DNA of 64,000 bases from Nageia nagi (lineage: Eukaryota > Pinophyta). Below the pieces are notes generated by a model. That model was not told the DNA's origin, ran no database searches, and saw only the letters and a list, made by a program, of their open reading frames with translations. Of the stretch, positions 60,857 through 64,000 are shown one piece after another. The translations under genes were made by a program, and so were the position numbers. The stretch's first letter is position 1, and every line of letters begins with the position of its first letter. The stretch covers positions 28,024,001 to 28,088,000 of the forward strand of contig JBITNC010000002.1 in the NCBI GenBank assembly GCA_050084985.1, given 5' to 3'.

Positions 60857-60991
60857 ATGTTCCTAAATTGCAATTGTGGCCAAGGCTGTAAATGTTTTAG
60901 CTCCATTAGATTCAGGTTCATCAATCCACAACTATCCTTGGTACTCAAGAGCAGGTTGAGTAGGAGGATACAAAGAGATAGTTTTCATATG

Positions 60992-61513
60992 TCATCCATC
61001 AAAAATTGTCATATCTCTAGATCTACAGTTGATAAATGCTGCTGCAATTACTAACCATGGTCTACTTAAGATTACAAGATATCCATTATTTCCTTTTGTC
61101 TTTAATACCAAAAAATTTGTTGGATATTCCCATGAATCAATAGTGATTTGTACATCATTAATTACTCCTTCTGGTGTAGCTGTAGACTGATCTACCAATT
61201 GTAAAATTGTTGTTGTTGGTCTGATCTCTGATAATAACAATTCCTCTATCAATTCTATAGTTATAACATTAATTGTTGCTCCCAAGTCAATCAATACATT
61301 TGGAATTTTGGTTCCTTTAATATATACTATGATGATTGGAGTACCAGGATCTCCATACTTGGGATTAATTATCTTACCAGATAATAGTTTAGCTACCTTA
61401 CCATCTACATGAATGGTTTCTAGATAAATTTTCTTCTTTCTCCCTCCTTTTCTAATGCATAACTCTTTCATAAGCTTATTTAATTCTAGAACTTCTTGAA
61501 TTGCTTGTAACAC
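60992..61513 (-). pseudogene. gypsy aspartic protease
   Basis: Residues near 74-80 of this frame read LIDLGAT, the active-site motif in the DLGA form common in Athila/Tat elements, followed by NVITIELIEELL. The flap and end motif VILSRPWLVIAAAFINC is present. Protease cuts Gag-Pol into mature proteins. The start at 61513 is simply the first Met of the open stretch, since the true polyprotein begins at gag. Confidence 0.85.
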
Positions 61514-62320
61514 TGGAATGGATATATTGAGCTTTTTTAATTCTCTAAGTAATTCAAACTCTTTTTCAATTGGTTTGATTACTAACCTTTCAAGATATGG
61601 AATTTGTTCTTCCTTTTACTTCTGGACCACTTTTTGGGCTAGACTTTCAATAGTGTGTTCAGATTCTTAATTATTTACCTCTATGATTACTGGTGGATCC
61701 AAATCTATTATTTTTACTAGTGGAGTAGATTCTATTATCTTCCTTCTAGATCTTAGTTGAATCTCATCACATTGTATGGCATTAATTGAGGTAGTATCAT
61801 TCTGATCAATTTGATAGGTGGCTTGCCTATTGTTGGGATTTGGAACAGGTTGAGCTGGAAGTGTAGGCTATTTTGGCGGTATTTGGCCTTGACTTGTTTG
61901 AGCTGGTCCTGGTAATAATGCTTGTTGTTGTTGAGTATTCTGACTCCATTTTCTTTATTGATTTCCCTGGTTCCAACCAAATTGATTTTCTTGATTCCAA
62001 CTTGGCTGATTTTCTTGATTCCAATTTGGTTGACTTCCTTGATTCCAATTGGACTGATTCCAACTAGAGTGATTATTCCATGGTCCTCCCCACTATTGAT
62101 TTTGATCGGATTGGGTCCAATCCTGATTTGACATCCACGGAGGATATGGCATCATATTGGGTGGAAACTGCATATTCCACCAAGGTTGAAAATAAGGCCT
62201 TATGGAGCCTTGAAAATTGTTGTTTCCTCTTGGTGCAACATAGCTTACATCTCCTATCATACTTGCCAATGACATTTGGGCTACTGTTAAACATTCACGG
62301 TCATCTGTCTTATGATTTTG
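61514..62320 (-). pseudogene. gypsy gag-protease linker
   Basis: Open pieces in two frames include a Pro/Gln/Asn-rich part (RPYFQPWWNMQFPPNMMPY) and repeated LESRKS-like or NQ-rich units at 61960-62060. They come from a short DNA repeat (about 'ttgattccaattggctgatt'). Stops include a TAG at about 62094. No enzyme domain. Confidence 0.6.
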
Positions 62321-63706
62321 CTAACATAATCCACATATTTCTATCTTATTGAGAGGACATTCATGAAGTGCATGCTTCTTCTTACACCTTGGACAATAGA
62401 CAGCTAATGAGTCTTGAGAGTCTTGTGGATCTTTTACTTTAGCTACCTTATTTATTGCTCCCTTTAATTGGTTCAATTCCAACAAAATGTCAGTTTTGAA
62501 ATTGGCCAATTCTTCAATAAGTTCACTAACCGCATCATCCTTAGTGTGAAGTTTCATCTTATGAGTAGGAGTTTTGGTCCTTGAGTAATTTGTGCACAAC
62601 TCAATGATCTCATCCAAATCTAATGTATAGATATTTCCTCTTCCCATTAGATTCAAAACATCAAGGGATGTATCTAACAATCCTCTCAGAAATATTATCT
62701 TAACAAAATCAGGATCAAGGTTAGTTCCTACCCTTTTTTGCATAAAAAGGAATCGATCCAAATAATCCTCCAAGCTTTCTATTTCTTCTTACTTGATTCT
62801 GAATAGCTCATCTTTGCTATCCTTGACTCTGCAATACTTTTGATACTTATCCAGAAATCATTTTTCCATTTCTGCCCAAGTGGTGATAGAATCTGGTGGA
62901 AGTCCCATGAACCATCTCATTGCATTATCCTTCAAGGTATAAGGAAAGAGTTTCAACTTTTGATTATCCAATTCATAATCATATGTCTTACATATGATTT
63001 TAAATTCAAACAAGAACTGATCAGGATCCTCATTTGGAAGACCTCTAAAGTTGGGTAGCACTAATGGTGAAATATTCTTCATTGGGGCATCAACTCCTGG
63101 AGTAAGTAGGATGGGAAAAGAGAAGGTCCTATTTGCATTTTGTGGATTTGCTCCTCCTCCACCACTACCTCTAGTAGCAGTAGTACTACCTGTACCTCCT
63201 AACATAGTATAGAATGGATTGACAAAAGTTGCTTTCAAATTTTTAGGAAAGAAGCTTGTTTCACTAAAAATTCCAAAAGGTCTTTTTGCTTCTTCCCTTT
63301 CAGCTTCAGAAACTGTATCACTTGAAGGAATCTAGATGTGCAATGGTGAAGAAACTTCAGAAAATCTTATAAATCTTCTTAGTTTTGGACTACTAAAAAT
63401 AGATTCCTATACTTGACTTTCTGAAACACCAACTTCTGTAGATTATTCAAGATCTTTTTCTTCAATTAATTCTTCTTCAAGATGTCTAGGATCTTATTCT
63501 TCTGATGACTGTGACTATGAATTTTCTTCAGTTTTAGCTGATAAAGATTGCTCAACAACACTAGGACTTTCCTCAATAATTTCAGCTTGCTGTGATGAGG
63601 TAGCTCTACCTAAATCAATAGGTCTTGTTTGGGGGGGTCTTACTGGAGTGTGACCTCTACCTCTACTACTAATAAATCTCCTCCTCTCATCTCTAGTTCT
63701 ATTCAT
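62321..63706 (-). pseudogene. gypsy gag
   Basis: The start at 63706 (MNRTRDERRRFISSRGRGH) opens a basic N-terminus. After disrupted codons the gag core follows at 63238-62858 (LPNFRGLPNEDPDQFLFEF, KLFPYTLKDNAMRWFMGL). It continues past a TGA near 62862 and a TAA near 62792 to 62773-62321 with a zinc knuckle CPRCKKKHALHEC. Gag builds the particle and binds RNA. Several stops make this copy defective. Confidence 0.9.
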
Positions 63707-63898
63707 TCATTCTAAATAATAAACTTTGAAAACAAATCTAAGCAAGTTCAAAATAGTTTGACCGAAGAACTCTTGTATGGTTGCTACTTAAGACCACTCA
63801 AAGATCCCCTTTGAGGAAACATGGCTGCACATAATTTCTAATATGGTACTGGTAGGAGTCCTACTACAAGAATTGTTGTCACCAATCATAACTAACAC

Positions 63899-63921
63899 CT
63901 TCCCCGGTAACGGCACCAAAA
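63899..63921 (-). promoter_or_regulatory. tRNA-Asp-type primer binding site of the gypsy element
   Basis: The minus strand reads TGGTGCCGTTACCGGGGAAG directly below the 5' LTR. It matches the known Athila-type site TGGCGCCGTTGCCGGGGA with two transitions, both the kind expected from cytosine deamination. Confidence 0.85.
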
Positions 63922-63922
63922 A

Positions 63923-64000
63923 TGATGAGGTATTAATTCATCATTTAATTCTATCAATCTTGAGTTGGTGTACAAGGCTATATGCAGTTGAGGACTCTGT
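63923..64000 (-). repeat. 5' LTR of the gypsy element, cut by window end
   Basis: Only the first 78 bases (in plus reading) are visible; they match 53166-53243 with five transitions. Confidence 0.9.

Larger units (their letters stand above)
53166..64000 (-). mobile_element. Athila/Tat-type Ty3/gypsy element, runs off the window
   Basis: Minus-strand element with 3' LTR 53166-54417 and 5' LTR starting at 63923. Order on its own strand: LTR, tRNA-Asp-like primer site, gag (63706-62300), protease (61513-60992), reverse transcriptase and RNase H (60856-58983), integrase (58943-57750), an extra ORF (57111-54523), LTR. Integrase after RNase H places it in Ty3/gypsy; the primer site, the DLGA protease motif and the extra ORF point to the OTA (Ogre/Tat/Athila) group. 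LTR ends differ at 5 of 78 visible bases, all transitions. Stops and frameshifts inactivate it. Confidence 0.93.

Noticed and set aside
61873-62131. Hydrophobic plus-strand frames such as repeated LIFLIPTW
   Set aside because: Antisense shadow of the repeat-built gag-protease linker of the gypsy element.

Overview
The window looks like nuclear DNA of a seed plant with a very large, retrotransposon-filled genome. The AT-rich base composition, the intron-rich gene with multi-kilobase introns, the nested LTR elements and the many decayed PPR copies suggest a gymnosperm, perhaps a conifer; that lineage is inference. Only one gene reads as intact. It is a 17-exon minus-strand gene for an NPK1/ANP-type MAP kinase kinase kinase (stop at 5878, start at 18434). 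All 17 exons join without a frame break into 709 codons. A possible R1R2R3-Myb (MSA) promoter signature and a short upstream ORF lie just beyond its start. Its introns carry a truncated antisense LINE with target-site duplications (13110-13491), a 5' half of a short-LTR copia element (9495 to about 11110), a tandem duplication that copied exon 10, and a possible tRNA-derived SINE scar.

Layout: 1-5.8 kb holds a dead copia integrase, microsatellite and minisatellite DNA, and two tandem duplications. 5.9-18.4 kb is the MAPKKK gene. 19.06-19.51 kb is a long foldback element. 20.8-34.25 kb is a graveyard of PPR-type sequences on both strands. It is broken by a recent gag-only LTR element (20844-23474, TSD ATATT), a CACTA-like end (to 24192), a copia gag/protease relic (25.0-25.9 kb), a coding-poor LTR element A (26803-31604, TSD TTCAT) and a solo LTR (31952-32466).

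34257-50006 is a copia-type element C (TSD TCTAT). Its reverse transcriptase is split by element B (37531-47592, opposite strand, TSD AAGCA), and B's leader is split by a truncated LINE (about 44853-46764, TSD about 19 bp). This is a three-level nest whose order of insertion follows directly from the duplications. 50.0-52.25 kb is unassigned AT-rich, probably retroelement DNA. 52254-53165 is a second, internally deleted copy of the gag-only element. It is interrupted at 53166 by a large Ty3/gypsy element of the Athila/Tat (OTA) type on the minus strand. That element runs past the window end, with 3' LTR 53166-54417, an extra ORF, pol, protease, gag, a tRNA-Asp-type primer site, and a 5' LTR from 63923.

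I found no protein-coding system that I would call new. The most useful observations are lineage features of the MAPKKK (an internal RSSA repeat, the copied exon, the MSA-like sites), the gag-only element with an odd repeated leader, the head-to-tail PPR remnants, the tandem-repeat-rich elements A/B/C, and the third ORF and duplicated repeat motif of the gypsy element. All coordinates and readings were made by eye; no alignment or database search was run.
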